DNA of 64,000 nucleotides from an uncultured Gemmiger sp. (GCF_934561205.1 NZ_CAKTFU010000002.1:124001-188000); one strand, 5' to 3'. Positions 7,234 to 18,621 are shown, counted from the first letter of the stretch. Notes: generated by a model from the sequence alone, not told the origin. Translations and numbers: made by a program.

Positions 7234-7884
7234 ATGCGCCCGGAACTGATTTTGTGGGATTGGAACGGTACTTTGCTGGATGATGTGGCCCTGTGCCAGG
7301 ACGCGCTCAACCGTCTTTTGGCAAGGTTCGGCTATCCGCAGCAGTACACCCGCGAGCAGTACCGGGCGGTTTTTGGTTTTCCGATCGAGGACTATTACCG
7401 CCGTGCCGGGTTTGATTTTGCCCGCCACAGCTTTGCCGAACTGGCCGAAAGCTATATGCAGGACTACATCCCCGCCAGCGAAAGCTGCCCCTTGGCGGAC
7501 GGCGCCCTGTATGCGCTGGAGGCGTTTCGCGCCGCGGGGGTGCGGCAGGTGATCTTGTCCGCCAGCCCGGTGACCACGCTGGAACGGCAGGTGCGCGAGC
7601 GTGGGGTTCTGCCCTATTTTGACCGCCTGCTGGGGCTGGGCGATATTTACGCCAAGAGCAAGGTCGAGGTCGGCCTTGCGTTTATGCGAGAAAGCGGCAT
7701 CGATGCCGCCAAGACCGTGATGATCGGGGATTCGGTGCATGACTTTGAGGTGGCGCAGGCGTTGGGCGTGCAGTGTGTGCTGCAAAGCGCGGGTCACCAA
7801 CCGCCCGAAACGCTGCAAACCACCGGCGCGCCGGTTTTTCCGGGGCTGCGCCAGGCTGCCGACCGAATTTTACAGGGAAAATAG
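7234..7884 (+). CDS. HAD family hydrolase (phosphoglycolate phosphatase-like)
   Basis: A 216-residue haloacid-dehalogenase hydrolase with a helical cap. Motif I is DWNGTLLD with nucleophile Asp9; the second position is Asn11 instead of the usual Asp of phosphatases, so catalysis or substrate may differ. Motif II is ILSASP, motif III Lys is in AKSKVEVG, and motif IV is MIGDSVHDFEVA. The substrate is unknown. It follows queT after 12 bases, so the two are probably co-transcribed. Confidence 0.85.
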   Translation: MRPELILWDWNGTLLDDVALCQDALNRLLARFGYPQQYTREQYRAVFGFPIEDYYRRAGFDFARHSFAELAESYMQDYIPASESCPLADGALYALEAFRAAGVRQVILSASPVTTLERQVRERGVLPYFDRLLGLGDIYAKSKVEVGLAFMRESGIDAAKTVMIGDSVHDFEVAQALGVQCVLQSAGHQPPETLQTTGAPVFPGLRQAADRILQGK

Positions 7885-7899
7885 AAAGAAATTTCACAT

Positions 7900-7945
7900 T
7901 ACACCCGCACAGGATTTGACAGCATACCCCGTGCGGGTGTATTAT
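7900..7945 (+). promoter_or_regulatory. secA promoter inside a long inverted repeat
   Basis: TTGACA (7916-7921), 18 bases, TATTAT (7940-7945) fits a sigma-A promoter for secA. It is wrapped by an 11-base perfect inverted repeat, TACACCCGCAC (from 7900) and GTGCGGGTGTA (to 7941). As RNA from the left this would be a stem followed by an A/T-rich tail and could terminate the HAD gene; as DNA it could be an operator. Confidence 0.6.
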
Positions 7946-8010
7946 TATAATATGCAAGTGTGTAAATCAAGCCCCCGGAAACGGGCGGCGGAAAATACAG
8001 GGGATCACTT

Positions 8011-10881
<2,871 letters not shown>

Positions 10882-10888
10882 AACACCC

Positions 10889-10917
10889 AAAGCGCCGCCC
10901 AAACAGGCGGCGCTTTT
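10889..10917 (+). terminator. Terminator after secA
   Basis: AAAGCGCCGCC pairs with GGCGGCGCTTT around a six-base loop and is followed by T residues. Confidence 0.88.
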
Positions 10918-10935
10918 TGCAAAGAGGTTTTTTGA

Positions 10936-11343
10936 ATGAAAGCACATATTGTACGCGACCCACGCTGCATTTTATTGTGGCGCGTGGGAACTGATACCCC
11001 CGGCTATGACGCCCTGCAGCGCATCGCCCGTGCCAATAAGGTCAAGCTGCGCTGCGTGGCAGACGGCGATTTGGGCGGCCTTGTGGGAAATTTATGCGCG
11101 GGACGCCCTGCCCCCGACGCCGCGCCGCTGATTGCCGTGCCCGACACCCCGACGATGGTCATCAGCGGGCTGCGCCACGACAACGGCGAACTTTCTGCCT
11201 TTCTGGATACCTTGAAAACGGCAGGCTTTGCCGTGCCCGTGCGCTGCATGGTGACCCCCACCAACAAAAACTGGACACTGGCCGAGCTGCTGACGGAGCT
11301 TGCGCGCGAGCATGATGCCGTAAACGGAAAGGCTGTACAATGA
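10936..11343 (+). CDS. DUF3783 domain protein
   Basis: A 135-residue soluble protein whose central and C-terminal parts match the DUF3783 pattern (the region from VISGLRHDNGELSAFLD to VTPTNKNWTLAELLTEL). The family has no known function and is frequent in Clostridia. It overlaps the start of apbE by four bases (ATGA), implying translational coupling, but whether it takes part in flavin transfer is unknown. Confidence 0.75.
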   Translation: MKAHIVRDPRCILLWRVGTDTPGYDALQRIARANKVKLRCVADGDLGGLVGNLCAGRPAPDAAPLIAVPDTPTMVISGLRHDNGELSAFLDTLKTAGFAVPVRCMVTPTNKNWTLAELLTELAREHDAVNGKAVQ

Positions 11344-12371
11344 CCCGCAAGCTGTTGGCGGGCGGTTTGGCCCTGACCCTACTGCCGCTGACCGCCTGTG
11401 CCCCGCGGCAAAAAATGTACACGGCAACGTGGTTTGATGTATTTGATACCGTGACTACCGTTCAGGGCTATGCGGTAAGCGAGCAGGAATGGAACGAACA
11501 GGCGGATGCCCTGCACGCGGACCTTTTGCACCTGCACGAACAGCTGGATATCTACAACGCTTATGACGGGCTGACCAACCTGTATACCGTCAACCGCTGC
11601 GCCGCCGATGCCCCTGTGCAGGTGGAGCCGGAGCTGTTCGACTTTTTGCAGTGGGCGTGCAAGGATGTGTACACCGCCACAAATGGCGCGGTGAACCCCG
11701 CCGCCGGTGCGGTGCTGCGCCTGTGGCACGACGCCCGCGAGAGTGACTCCCCTGCCCCGCCCGCGCAGTCTGCCATTGACGAAGCCCTGCAGCACTGCGA
11801 TGCCGGAAATCTCTTGCTGGATGCCGAAAACCACACGGTATATTTTGCCGATGCGGCGATGCAGCTGGACGTGGGCGCGGTGGCAAAGGGCTATGCCGCC
11901 GTACAGGTCGGGCAAGAGGCCGCGCAGCGCGGTATGCAGAATGCCCTGCTGAATGTCGGCGGCAATGTGTATAGTATCGGGGATAAGCCCGACGGCAGCG
12001 CCTGGCGCGTGGGTGTGGAAAACCCGTGGGGCGACAGCCCGCAGTACCTGCAAACGGTCGAACTGCACAAGGGGGATTCGCTGATCGTCAGCGGAGATTA
12101 CCAGCGGTATTTCACCTACAACGGCGTGCGGTATGCGCACTTGATCGACCTGACCACCGGCTGGCCGGCGACCTATTACAGCAGCACGGCGGTGTACACG
12201 CACCCCGATACCGGCTGGGGCGATGCCTGGTCCACGGCGCTGTTCTGCCTGCCGACCGAGCAAAGCGAAGCTTTGGCGGAACAACACGCCGACACCATGG
12301 GGGCGCTTTGGATGTACGCGGACGGTACGCTGCGGCAAAGCAGCGGTTGGACGGGAAAGAACGCGCAATAA
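11340..12371 (+). CDS. apbE: FAD:protein FMN transferase (ApbE), lipoprotein
   Basis: Transfers FMN from FAD to Thr or Ser of target flavoproteins such as Rnf/Nqr subunits outside the membrane. The 343-residue protein starts with a lipoprotein signal (MTRKLLAGGLALTLLPLTAC; lipidated Cys20). Family motifs: WFDVFDTVTTVQGY, MQLDVGAVAKGYAA, ALLNVGGNVYSIG and HLIDLTTGWPA. The flavoprotein target is not in the window. Coupled to the DUF3783 gene. Confidence 0.95.
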   Translation: MTRKLLAGGLALTLLPLTACAPRQKMYTATWFDVFDTVTTVQGYAVSEQEWNEQADALHADLLHLHEQLDIYNAYDGLTNLYTVNRCAADAPVQVEPELFDFLQWACKDVYTATNGAVNPAAGAVLRLWHDARESDSPAPPAQSAIDEALQHCDAGNLLLDAENHTVYFADAAMQLDVGAVAKGYAAVQVGQEAAQRGMQNALLNVGGNVYSIGDKPDGSAWRVGVENPWGDSPQYLQTVELHKGDSLIVSGDYQRYFTYNGVRYAHLIDLTTGWPATYYSSTAVYTHPDTGWGDAWSTALFCLPTEQSEALAEQHADTMGALWMYADGTLRQSSGWTGKNAQ

Positions 12372-12375
12372 GAAA

Positions 12376-12413
12376 AGCCGGGAACCTTTTGGCAAGGTTC
12401 CCGGCTCTTTTTT
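12376..12413. terminator. Bidirectional terminator between apbE and the ABC transporter operon
   Basis: A 13-bp perfect stem, AGCCGGGAACCTT with AAGGTTCCCGGCT, followed by CTTTTTTT on the plus side and preceded by AAAA (a T run on the minus strand). Confidence 0.88.
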
Positions 12414-13222
12414 TATTGCGTTTCGGTGCTTAGCAGGATGCGGTCATTGTCGAGTGCGCGGCCGACGTTTTCGGCAAAGCGCTGCAAAAGGCCGTCCACG
12501 GTGGTGTGCTCGCGCTCCTGCCCCGCAATATCCAGCACAATGCGGCCATGGTCCATCATCAGGGTGCGGTTGCCTAAGGTCAGCGCGTCGTGCATGTTGT
12601 GGGTGATCATCAGGCAGGTGATGTGGTTTTCCGCCACGATCTTTTTCGTAAGCTCCAGCACCTTGTCGGCGGTGGCGGGGTCCAGTGCGGCGGTGTGCTC
12701 GTCCAGAAGCAGCAGCTTGGGGGTGACCAGCGTGGCCATCAAAAGGGTCAGCGCCTGACGCTGCCCGCCCGAAAGTAGCCCGACAGGCTGTTTCATGCGA
12801 TCCTCCAACCCAAGGCCCAGAGCCGACAGCTTTTCGGCAAAAAGCTGGCGGTCGGCGCGGGAAATGCGGGAAAACGTGCCGCTGCGGTGCGAGGCGCGAA
12901 GGTAGGCAAGCGCCAGATTTTCCTCAATGGTCATGTGGGGCGCGGTGCCGCGCAGAGGGTCCTGGAACATACGCCCCACCTGCTTGGAACGGCGGTAATC
13001 CGGCAAAAAGGTGATGTCCTGCCCGTCCAGCGTGATGTGCCCGGAATCAGCGATAAATTCGCCCGCGATGGCGTTGAACAGCGTGGATTTGCCTGCGCCG
13101 TTGGAGCCGACGATGGTGGCAAAATCGCCCGGCTCCAAGTGCAGATCGACGTGATCCAGCGCCAGCTTTTCGTTGACGGTGCCGGGGTTAAAGGTCTTGC
13201 TTACGTTTTGCAGCTCAAGCAT
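12413..13222 (-). CDS. ABC transporter ATP-binding protein (TrpZ-like)
   Basis: The ATPase of an importer with a PF04392-type binding protein. The 269 residues contain Walker A GSNGAGKST, the signature LLSGGQRQALTLLMA, Walker B LLLLDEHTAALD and the switch His in MITHNMHD. Start at 13222: the AAGGAGG site lies nine bases upstream, while the ATG three codons earlier overlaps that site. The start overlaps the end of the permease gene. Substrate is inferred only from the family (small solutes such as aromatic amino acids) and from the T-box. Confidence 0.92.
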   Translation of the reverse strand: MLELQNVSKTFNPGTVNEKLALDHVDLHLEPGDFATIVGSNGAGKSTLFNAIAGEFIADSGHITLDGQDITFLPDYRRSKQVGRMFQDPLRGTAPHMTIEENLALAYLRASHRSGTFSRISRADRQLFAEKLSALGLGLEDRMKQPVGLLSGGQRQALTLLMATLVTPKLLLLDEHTAALDPATADKVLELTKKIVAENHITCLMITHNMHDALTLGNRTLMMDHGRIVLDIAGQEREHTTVDGLLQRFAENVGRALDNDRILLSTETQ

Positions 13223-14132
13223 GGCGGGCATCCTCCTTGCGGTTTTTGGCGCGGCGGCGGTTCAGGGCTGCCTTGCTGCGCAGCGCCGGGGCGGCAATGG
13301 CCAAGGCCACGATGATGGCGGAAATCAGCTTTAAGCACTCGGACGGGACGTTGGCACGCAGCGCTAAAGCGATGATAAAGCGGTAGATGACGCTGCCCGC
13401 CACAGCCGCCAGCGCCTTGGTCCACATGCTGCCGCGGCTGAACAGTGTCTCACCGATGATCAGCGAGGCAAGGCCGATGACCACCATACCGGTGCCTAAA
13501 TTGATGTCTGCCGAGCGCTGGTACTGTGCCAGCACTGCACCGGAAAGCGCAGTCATGGCGTTGGCAATGCACAGCCCCACGGTGATGGTGAATGCCGTGT
13601 TGATGGAGGAGGCGCGCACCATATCGGGGTTGTCGCCTGTGGCGCGGATGGAAAGCCCCAGCCGCGTGCCAAGGAAGAAAATCAGCAGGGCGCAAACGAC
13701 CACGGTAATGCACGCTGCGACGACCAGTTTGTAGGGAAAGCCCTCCCCTGCCAGCGCCTGCACGGCGGTGAAAACGGTTTGGGTTTTCAGCATAGGAACG
13801 TTGGAGGAAAATCCCATGACGGCAAGGTTTACGGTGTACAGCCCGGTGTTGGTCACAATGCCCGCCAGAATGGAGGGTACGCCCAGCCTGGTCTGCAAAA
13901 AGGCAGTGACAAAACCGGCGGCAGCGCCGGCTAGCATAGCCAGCGGCAGCCCCAAAAAGGGGTGCCCTGCCACGGCGGCAGTGGCGGAAACGGCGCAGCC
14001 TAAGGTGAAGGCTCCGTCGGTAGTCATATCGGCGATGTTGAGGATGCGAAAGCTCAAAAACAACGCCATGGCGACCAAAGCGTAGATAAAACCCAGCTCC
14101 AGCGCGCTGAGGACTGTGGCAGCGGTAAACAT
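13215..14132 (-). CDS. ABC transporter permease (TrpY-like, BPD_transp_2 fold)
   Basis: A 305-residue integral membrane permease with about eight or nine helices. The N-terminal ALELGFIYALVAMALFLSF, then ILNIADMTTDGAFTLGC, and the cytoplasmic loop GNNPDMVRAS-like segment (ATGDNPDMVRASSINT) are typical of the branched-chain-type permeases that pair with PF04392 binding proteins. It ends in a basic cytoplasmic tail (RRRAKNRKEDARHA). It follows the binding-protein gene across a short gap holding a long hairpin. Confidence 0.92.
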   Translation of the reverse strand: MFTAATVLSALELGFIYALVAMALFLSFRILNIADMTTDGAFTLGCAVSATAAVAGHPFLGLPLAMLAGAAAGFVTAFLQTRLGVPSILAGIVTNTGLYTVNLAVMGFSSNVPMLKTQTVFTAVQALAGEGFPYKLVVAACITVVVCALLIFFLGTRLGLSIRATGDNPDMVRASSINTAFTITVGLCIANAMTALSGAVLAQYQRSADINLGTGMVVIGLASLIIGETLFSRGSMWTKALAAVAGSVIYRFIIALALRANVPSECLKLISAIIVALAIAAPALRSKAALNRRRAKNRKEDARHA

Positions 14133-14166
14133 ACAGGGACATCCTTCCTATGGTGTGATACGACAA

Positions 14167-14196
14167 ACAGATAAGGGGCAGATGCCCCTTATCTGT
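14167..14196 (-). repeat. Intercistronic hairpin between binding-protein and permease genes
   Basis: A 30-base perfect palindrome (14-base arms ACAGATAAGGGGCA / TGCCCCTTATCTGT) with no strong T run after it on the minus strand. Such hairpins commonly protect the upstream binding-protein mRNA or attenuate the downstream genes. Confidence 0.7.
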
Positions 14197-14204
14197 CGGC
14201 GGGG

Positions 14205-15239
14205 TTATTCGGCGGTGGTGACCTCTACGACCTGACCGGCCAGATCGTTGAAGGCGGCGTAGTCAACGCCCAGGGCGGCGGCGGTTTCGGTGTTGACGGT
14301 GATGATGCCGCCGTCCATGACGTGGTAGGCGGGCACGGTGTCGGTTTCCAGAATGTCGAGCGCCATATCGGCGGTGTAGGTGCCAAGGTCGGTGTAGTTG
14401 ACGCCGCAGGTGGCAAAGGCACCGGCGGTCACGAAGCTGTCAGCCCCGGTGTAGAACGGGATGCCGCCCTTGGTCAGCGTGTCGGAGACAGCGGCAGCGG
14501 CAGCCATGACTACGTTGTCGGTGGGGGTAAAGACGGCGTCGACCTGCCCGACCAGGCTGGCGGCGGCAGTCATGATTTCGTCGTTGGTGTTGCCGGTCTT
14601 TTCAACGTAGGCAATGCCCTTGCTGTCCAGATAGGCTTTTGCTTCGGCAATGGGGGTCTGGGAGTTTGCCTCGGAGTTGGAGTACAAAAGACCGACGGTC
14701 TTGATGTCGGGGTTGACCGCGAACATCATGTTCATGATAGACTCGGTGTTCAGCGCATCGGAGGTGCCGGTGACGTAGTCAATATCGGTCAGATCGGCAG
14801 CGGCGGGGTCAGAGATGGCGGCGTAGATGACGGGGGTCTTGCTGTCGGCGCAGGCGGTGGCCATGCACTGGGCTGCCAGGGTGGCAATGGGAATGACGGC
14901 GTCGTACTTATCGGAAACGACCTGCGTGCCAATCTGGTTCAGCGTGGTGGCGTCGTTCTGGCCGTTAAAGTCCTTGTATTCAATGGTAATGCCCTTCTCG
15001 GCGGCCTTGGCGTCCAGCTCTGCCTCGATGGCGGTGCGGATCTGGTCAAGGCTGGCGTGATCCAGCTGCTGAACCACGGCGATGCGGTAGCTCTTGGCGG
15101 CGGGGTCGGCGGCTTCCGACGAGGCGGCGGGTGCAGAGGAAGCGGCAGCGGAGGAAACGGCGGTGGAATCGGCAGAACCGCAGGCGGTCAAAGAAGCGAG
15201 CATAGCGGCGGCGGACATAACAGCAACAAACTTTTTCAT
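14205..15239 (-). CDS. ABC transporter substrate-binding lipoprotein (PF04392, TrpX-like)
   Basis: A 344-residue extracytoplasmic solute-binding protein. The N-terminus is a lipoprotein signal (lipobox LTAC, Cys20) followed by a Ser/Ala-rich linker. The binding domain has the PF04392 features KSYRIAVVQQLDHASLDQ, PVIYAAISDPAAADL, YVTGTSDAL and LYSNSEANSQ. Related systems import tryptophan or tyrosine and are frequently under T-box control, as here. The exact ligand is not determined because I could not read the specifier codon. Confidence 0.92.
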   Translation of the reverse strand: MKKFVAVMSAAAMLASLTACGSADSTAVSSAAASSAPAASSEAADPAAKSYRIAVVQQLDHASLDQIRTAIEAELDAKAAEKGITIEYKDFNGQNDATTLNQIGTQVVSDKYDAVIPIATLAAQCMATACADSKTPVIYAAISDPAAADLTDIDYVTGTSDALNTESIMNMMFAVNPDIKTVGLLYSNSEANSQTPIAEAKAYLDSKGIAYVEKTGNTNDEIMTAAASLVGQVDAVFTPTDNVVMAAAAAVSDTLTKGGIPFYTGADSFVTAGAFATCGVNYTDLGTYTADMALDILETDTVPAYHVMDGGIITVNTETAAALGVDYAAFNDLAGQVVEVTTAE

Positions 15240-15259
15240 AATAACAATCTCCTTGTTTT

Positions 15260-15337
15260 TTAATCAGTTTCGGGTGGTCGGTCGGTGTGTTTTATAAAAA
15301 AGCGTTGCCATCGTTCCTTTAACAGCAGATTTTTCAT
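15260..15337 (-). CDS. Possible 25-residue peptide between T-box and transporter
   Basis: Just after the T-box terminator, GAGGGGAGC precedes an ATG that opens a frame for MKNLLLKERWQRFFIKH, ending in TDRPPETD. It stops 20 bases before the binding-protein ATG. It has a plausible ribosome site and a basic, amphipathic sequence, but it is very short and may be fortuitous. Confidence 0.3.
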   Translation of the reverse strand: MKNLLLKERWQRFFIKHTDRPPETD

Positions 15338-15364
15338 GGATACTTGCTCCCCTCAATATCGCGT

Positions 15365-15646
15365 GCAAAAACAAAACTGCCCTTGCACAGAAATACCTCT
15401 GTGCAAGGGCAGATAAAAATCTGTGGTGCCACCTTGCTTGCCGTGCCATTACAGCACAGCCACTTTGTAGGGAACCAACATTCCCCTGCCCTGTAACGGG
15501 AGCGACCCGTCAACGGATACTCAAGGCTTGCGCCTGTTTCCCCGTGCCCTCCGTGAACCATTATGCTGCACCGCTTTGTACCCCGTTCCCAGCAAAGGGG
15601 GCTCTCTGTGACTGCGCTTGGAGCTTTACTTTCACTTCATTGGTTT
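15365..15646 (-). promoter_or_regulatory. T-box leader of the ABC importer
   Basis: The minus-strand leader from about 15646 down contains the T-box core AAGGTGGCACCAC (plus 15423-15435), the stem I distal-loop-like AGCGGTGCAGC, and a strong terminator: CTGCCCTTGCACAGA (plus complement 15377-15391 with 15398-15412) followed by a T-rich tract. This is the standard arrangement in which uncharged tRNA stabilises an antiterminator. I could not assign the specifier codon: no UGG sits where a tryptophan specifier would be expected, so tryptophan should not be assumed. Confidence 0.85.
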
Positions 15647-15652
15647 AAAGCA

Positions 15653-15681
15653 TTTATACCACAGCGGGCACGGTTTGTCAA
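15653..15681 (-). promoter_or_regulatory. Promoter of the T-box transcript
   Basis: On the minus strand TTGACA (plus 15676-15681), 17 bases, TATAAA (plus 15653-15658). Confidence 0.85.
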
Positions 15682-15747
15682 CGGTTTTTGCGAAATTTTT
15701 ATAGAAATTTGAATTTAGGACGATACATCGTGCATATAAAATTGCTG

Positions 15748-16887
15748 CTATACCGTGTCCGTTTGGCGCGATACCGAAAGCACAATGCCCATCTCCCCCA
15801 ATAGCATCAGCAAGCTGGTGCCGCCGGAGGAAAAAAACGGCAGGCTGATGCCGGTGTTGGGGATGGTGTTGGTGACTACGGCGATGTTCAGAATCGCCTG
15901 CAATACCACCTGCACAACAAAGCCCACCACCAGCAGCGCGCCGAATTTATCCCGCGCGCGCACCGCCAGCGTAATGCCGCGCAAAAGCAGCAGCAAAAAC
16001 AGAAAGATCACAAGGGCGGCACCGATGAAGCCAAGTTCCTCGCACAGGATGGAAAAGATAAAGTCGTTTTGCGGCTCCGGCACATACAGGTATTTTTGGC
16101 GGCTGTTGCCAAGGCCAAGCCCTGCCACGCCGCCGCTGGCAATGGCATACAGGCTTTGTATCGTCTGGTGCCCCTCCCCCAAGGGGTCAGCAAAGGGGTC
16201 ACGCCAGGTGGAAAGTCTGTCTGCGGCATAGGGCACCAGCTGCGGCAGTGCCAGCACCGCCGCAAAGATCGTTCCCAGCCCCAGCCCGCCCGCCAAGGCG
16301 AACCAGCGCAGACCCGTGCCGCCGACAAACATCAGCACAGCGCCGATGGATAAAATCAGCAGCGTACCCGAAAGATGCGGCTCCAGCAGCATCAGCACCG
16401 CCACCAACCCCAAAAGGATGCCAAAGGGCAGAACGCCCGCCGCAAAGCCCTGCATCCGGTCGTGATTTAACGATATGATGTGCGAAAACACCAGCACCAC
16501 GGCAAATTTGGCGATCTCGCTGGGCTGCAGGGTGCCAAGCCCCGGCAATACGATCCACCGCTTGCAGCCGTTATATTCCGGCATAAACAGCACGACGACC
16601 AACAGCAGCAGCGACAGCCCCATGACAGGCCAAGCCAGCTTGTGCCAGATGTGGTAATCCACCAGACTGGCGGCGTACATGGCTGCCAGCCCCAAGGCGG
16701 CAAACAGCAGCTGGGGGCGAATGTAAGTGTAGGCATCGCCCCGTCGGTAGAGTGCCACCGCATACCCGGCTGAAAACAGCATCAAAAGCCCAAGGCACAA
16801 AAGCATCAGCAGAATACATAAAAACGGCAGGTCTAGACAGGGCTGGCTGCGCAGACGGCGGCGCAGCGCCGCAAGATAAGAACGCAT
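15748..16887 (-). CDS. ftsW: FtsW/RodA/SpoVE family SEDS protein
   Basis: A polytopic SEDS glycosyltransferase that polymerises lipid II into peptidoglycan with a partner class B PBP. About ten helices over 378 residues; signature stretches are VLPGLGTLQPSEIAKFA, STWRDPFADPLGEGHQ, QNDFIFSILCEELGF and NTGISLPFFSSGGTSLL. FtsW and SpoVE cannot be separated from sequence alone. The start at 16887 follows AGGGGG, which lies in the arm of a hairpin; a start at 16944 would add 19 residues without a ribosome site. It is the last gene of the gpsA operon. Confidence 0.93.
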   Translation of the reverse strand: MRSYLAALRRRLRSQPCLDLPFLCILLMLLCLGLLMLFSAGYAVALYRRGDAYTYIRPQLLFAALGLAAMYAASLVDYHIWHKLAWPVMGLSLLLLVVVLFMPEYNGCKRWIVLPGLGTLQPSEIAKFAVVLVFSHIISLNHDRMQGFAAGVLPFGILLGLVAVLMLLEPHLSGTLLILSIGAVLMFVGGTGLRWFALAGGLGLGTIFAAVLALPQLVPYAADRLSTWRDPFADPLGEGHQTIQSLYAIASGGVAGLGLGNSRQKYLYVPEPQNDFIFSILCEELGFIGAALVIFLFLLLLLRGITLAVRARDKFGALLVVGFVVQVVLQAILNIAVVTNTIPNTGISLPFFSSGGTSLLMLLGEMGIVLSVSRQTDTV

Positions 16888-16892
16888 AAAAA

Positions 16893-16921
16893 TCCCCCTG
16901 CGCACAGTGTACGCAGGGGGA
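16893..16921 (-). promoter_or_regulatory. Hairpin covering the ftsW ribosome site
   Basis: CCCCCTGCG pairs with CGCAGGGGG, and on the minus strand the 3' arm is followed by ATTTTTATG, where ATG is the ftsW start. The structure resembles a terminator overlapping the initiation region and could lower ftsW expression relative to gpsA. Confidence 0.6.
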
Positions 16922-16954
16922 AACCGAATTATGCGGCAAGGCATAATTCTGCGG

Positions 16955-17953
16955 TTATTCGTGTTTTAAGTCGCGGTTCATCAGGGCGTTCAAGGCGTCG
17001 CGGGCGGCCAGTTTGCCGTCCAGGATACAGGCAACGCTCTGCACGATGGGCATTTCCACCTTGTAGAGCGCAGCCAAACGGCAAGCGGCAGGCAGGGCGT
17101 TGATGCCCTCGACAACCTGGCCGACCTCCTTTTTGGCGTCCTCAGGGTCCATGCCGCGGCCGATCAACATACCCGCGTGCAGGTTGCGGCTGTGCATACT
17201 GGTGCAGGTTACGATCAAATCGCCCATGCCGGACAGCCCGGCAAAGGTTTCGGGGCGGCAGCCCATGGCAAGGCCCAGACGGGTCAGCTCGGCGTTGCCG
17301 CGGGTGATCAGGGCTGCCTTGGCGTTGTCGCCGTAGCCAAGCCCCAGCGCGATGCCGACGGCCAGCGCAATGATGTTTTTGACGGCGCCGCCCAGTTCGG
17401 TGCCGCGGCGGTCGGTGTTGGTGTAGACGCGGAAGTTGGGGGTGTTGAACACCTTTTGCACGGTTTTGGCAGCGTCCGTATCGCTGCAGGCTGCCACGAT
17501 CAGGGTGGGCATGTCGCGGGCGACTTCCTCCGCGTGGGTGGGGCCGGACAGTGCCACCACGCGGGCGGTGCGGTGCACCTTGGCCAGCTCGTCCTCTATG
17601 ATCTCGCTCATGGTCATCAGGGTCTTATCCTCAACACCCTTGGCGACATCCACAATGATCTGCCCTTCGGCAATGTGGGGGGCAGCTTTTTTGGCGGTGG
17701 CACGCACAAAAGGCGAAGGCACCGCAAACAGCAGGATGTCCCGCCCCGTGCAGGCTTCAGCGATATCGGCGGTATAGTGCATACCGGCGGGCAGCTCCAT
17801 GCCGGGCAGGTTGGGGTGGCGGCGGGTCTCTGCCAGGGACTTCAACTCGGCGGGAATGGCACTCCACACCGTTACGTCGCGGCCGTTGGCGGCCAGCAGC
17901 CGTGCCAGGGCAATGCCCCAGGTGCCGGCTCCGAATACAGCGATTTTGGTCAT
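16955..17953 (-). CDS. gpsA: NAD(P)H-dependent glycerol-3-phosphate dehydrogenase
   Basis: Reduces dihydroxyacetone phosphate to sn-glycerol-3-phosphate for phospholipid synthesis. The 332 residues include the N-terminal dinucleotide motif GAGTWG, the segment IVDVAKGVEDKTL with a catalytic-region Lys, LSGPTHAEEV, and the catalytic GAVKNIIALAVGIALGLGYGDNAKAALITRG region. The ATG at 17953 has AAGGAGA at a seven-base spacing; the upstream alternative at 17986 overlaps the previous gene. Confidence 0.96.
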   Translation of the reverse strand: MTKIAVFGAGTWGIALARLLAANGRDVTVWSAIPAELKSLAETRRHPNLPGMELPAGMHYTADIAEACTGRDILLFAVPSPFVRATAKKAAPHIAEGQIIVDVAKGVEDKTLMTMSEIIEDELAKVHRTARVVALSGPTHAEEVARDMPTLIVAACSDTDAAKTVQKVFNTPNFRVYTNTDRRGTELGGAVKNIIALAVGIALGLGYGDNAKAALITRGNAELTRLGLAMGCRPETFAGLSGMGDLIVTCTSMHSRNLHAGMLIGRGMDPEDAKKEVGQVVEGINALPAACRLAALYKVEMPIVQSVACILDGKLAARDALNALMNRDLKHE

Positions 17954-17964
17954 TTGGAATCTCC

Positions 17965-18621
17965 TTATTTGGCGGATTTCTGCCACAGGCCCGCAAACAG
18001 GCCATGGCGCACCGCAGGGCGCACCTGCGGCTCCTCGACGTCCAGATAGACGCGCTCGTAGCAGTTGATGATGCGGGTGGTGTTGTATAGGTGCTCCCGC
18101 GGGATGCTGCCGTAGTTCAAATGCACATGCCCATGCAGCATGTAAGTGGGCTGGTAGCGATCCAGCAGCTCATGAAACACGGTAAACCCACGGTGGGGCA
18201 GGTCGCCTAAATCGCCGTAGCCGTGCAGCGGGGCATGGGTCACAAGGATATCCAGCCCGCCGTGGCGGTCGATTTTGCCGCGCAGACGGTTGACCCGCTT
18301 GCGCATTTCGGCCTCAGTAAACTGCCATGCACCGGTGCGGTATCGGCAGGAGCCGCCCAGCCCCGCAATGCGCAGACCGTGGTAGACATAGACGTCATCA
18401 TCAATGCAGATGACCCCCTGCGGCGGGTTAAAGTCGTAGCTTTCGTCGTGGTTGCCGTGCACATAAATCACAGGTGCGGGCACCATGGTGGCTATGTATT
18501 CAAGATACGCGCGGCTTAAATCGCCGCAGGCTATCACCAATTCCACCCCGGCGATCTTGTCGAGGGTCATATAGTCCCACAGTGCCTTACATTCTTCGTC
18601 GGAAATGGCAAGGATCTTCAT
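17965..18621 (-). CDS. Metallophosphoesterase family protein
   Basis: A 218-residue calcineurin-like phosphoesterase. Metal-binding motifs are recognisable: ACGDLS, YVHGNHDES, LVTHAPLHGYGD and LHGHVHLNYG. The first motif reads ISDEEC, so the usual DxH has lost its His, an oddity that may alter one metal site. The substrate is unknown. It starts inside the end of the ParB/BMP fusion gene (ATGA overlap) and is followed by gpsA. Confidence 0.85.
   Translation of the reverse strand: MKILAISDEECKALWDYMTLDKIAGVELVIACGDLSRAYLEYIATMVPAPVIYVHGNHDESYDFNPPQGVICIDDDVYVYHGLRIAGLGGSCRYRTGAWQFTEAEMRKRVNRLRGKIDRHGGLDILVTHAPLHGYGDLGDLPHRGFTVFHELLDRYQPTYMLHGHVHLNYGSIPREHLYNTTRIINCYERVYLDVEEPQVRPAVRHGLFAGLWQKSAK

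Noticed and set aside
16887-16944. Longer ftsW start adding 19 residues
   Set aside because: No ribosome site, and the extra residues would be encoded by the hairpin.
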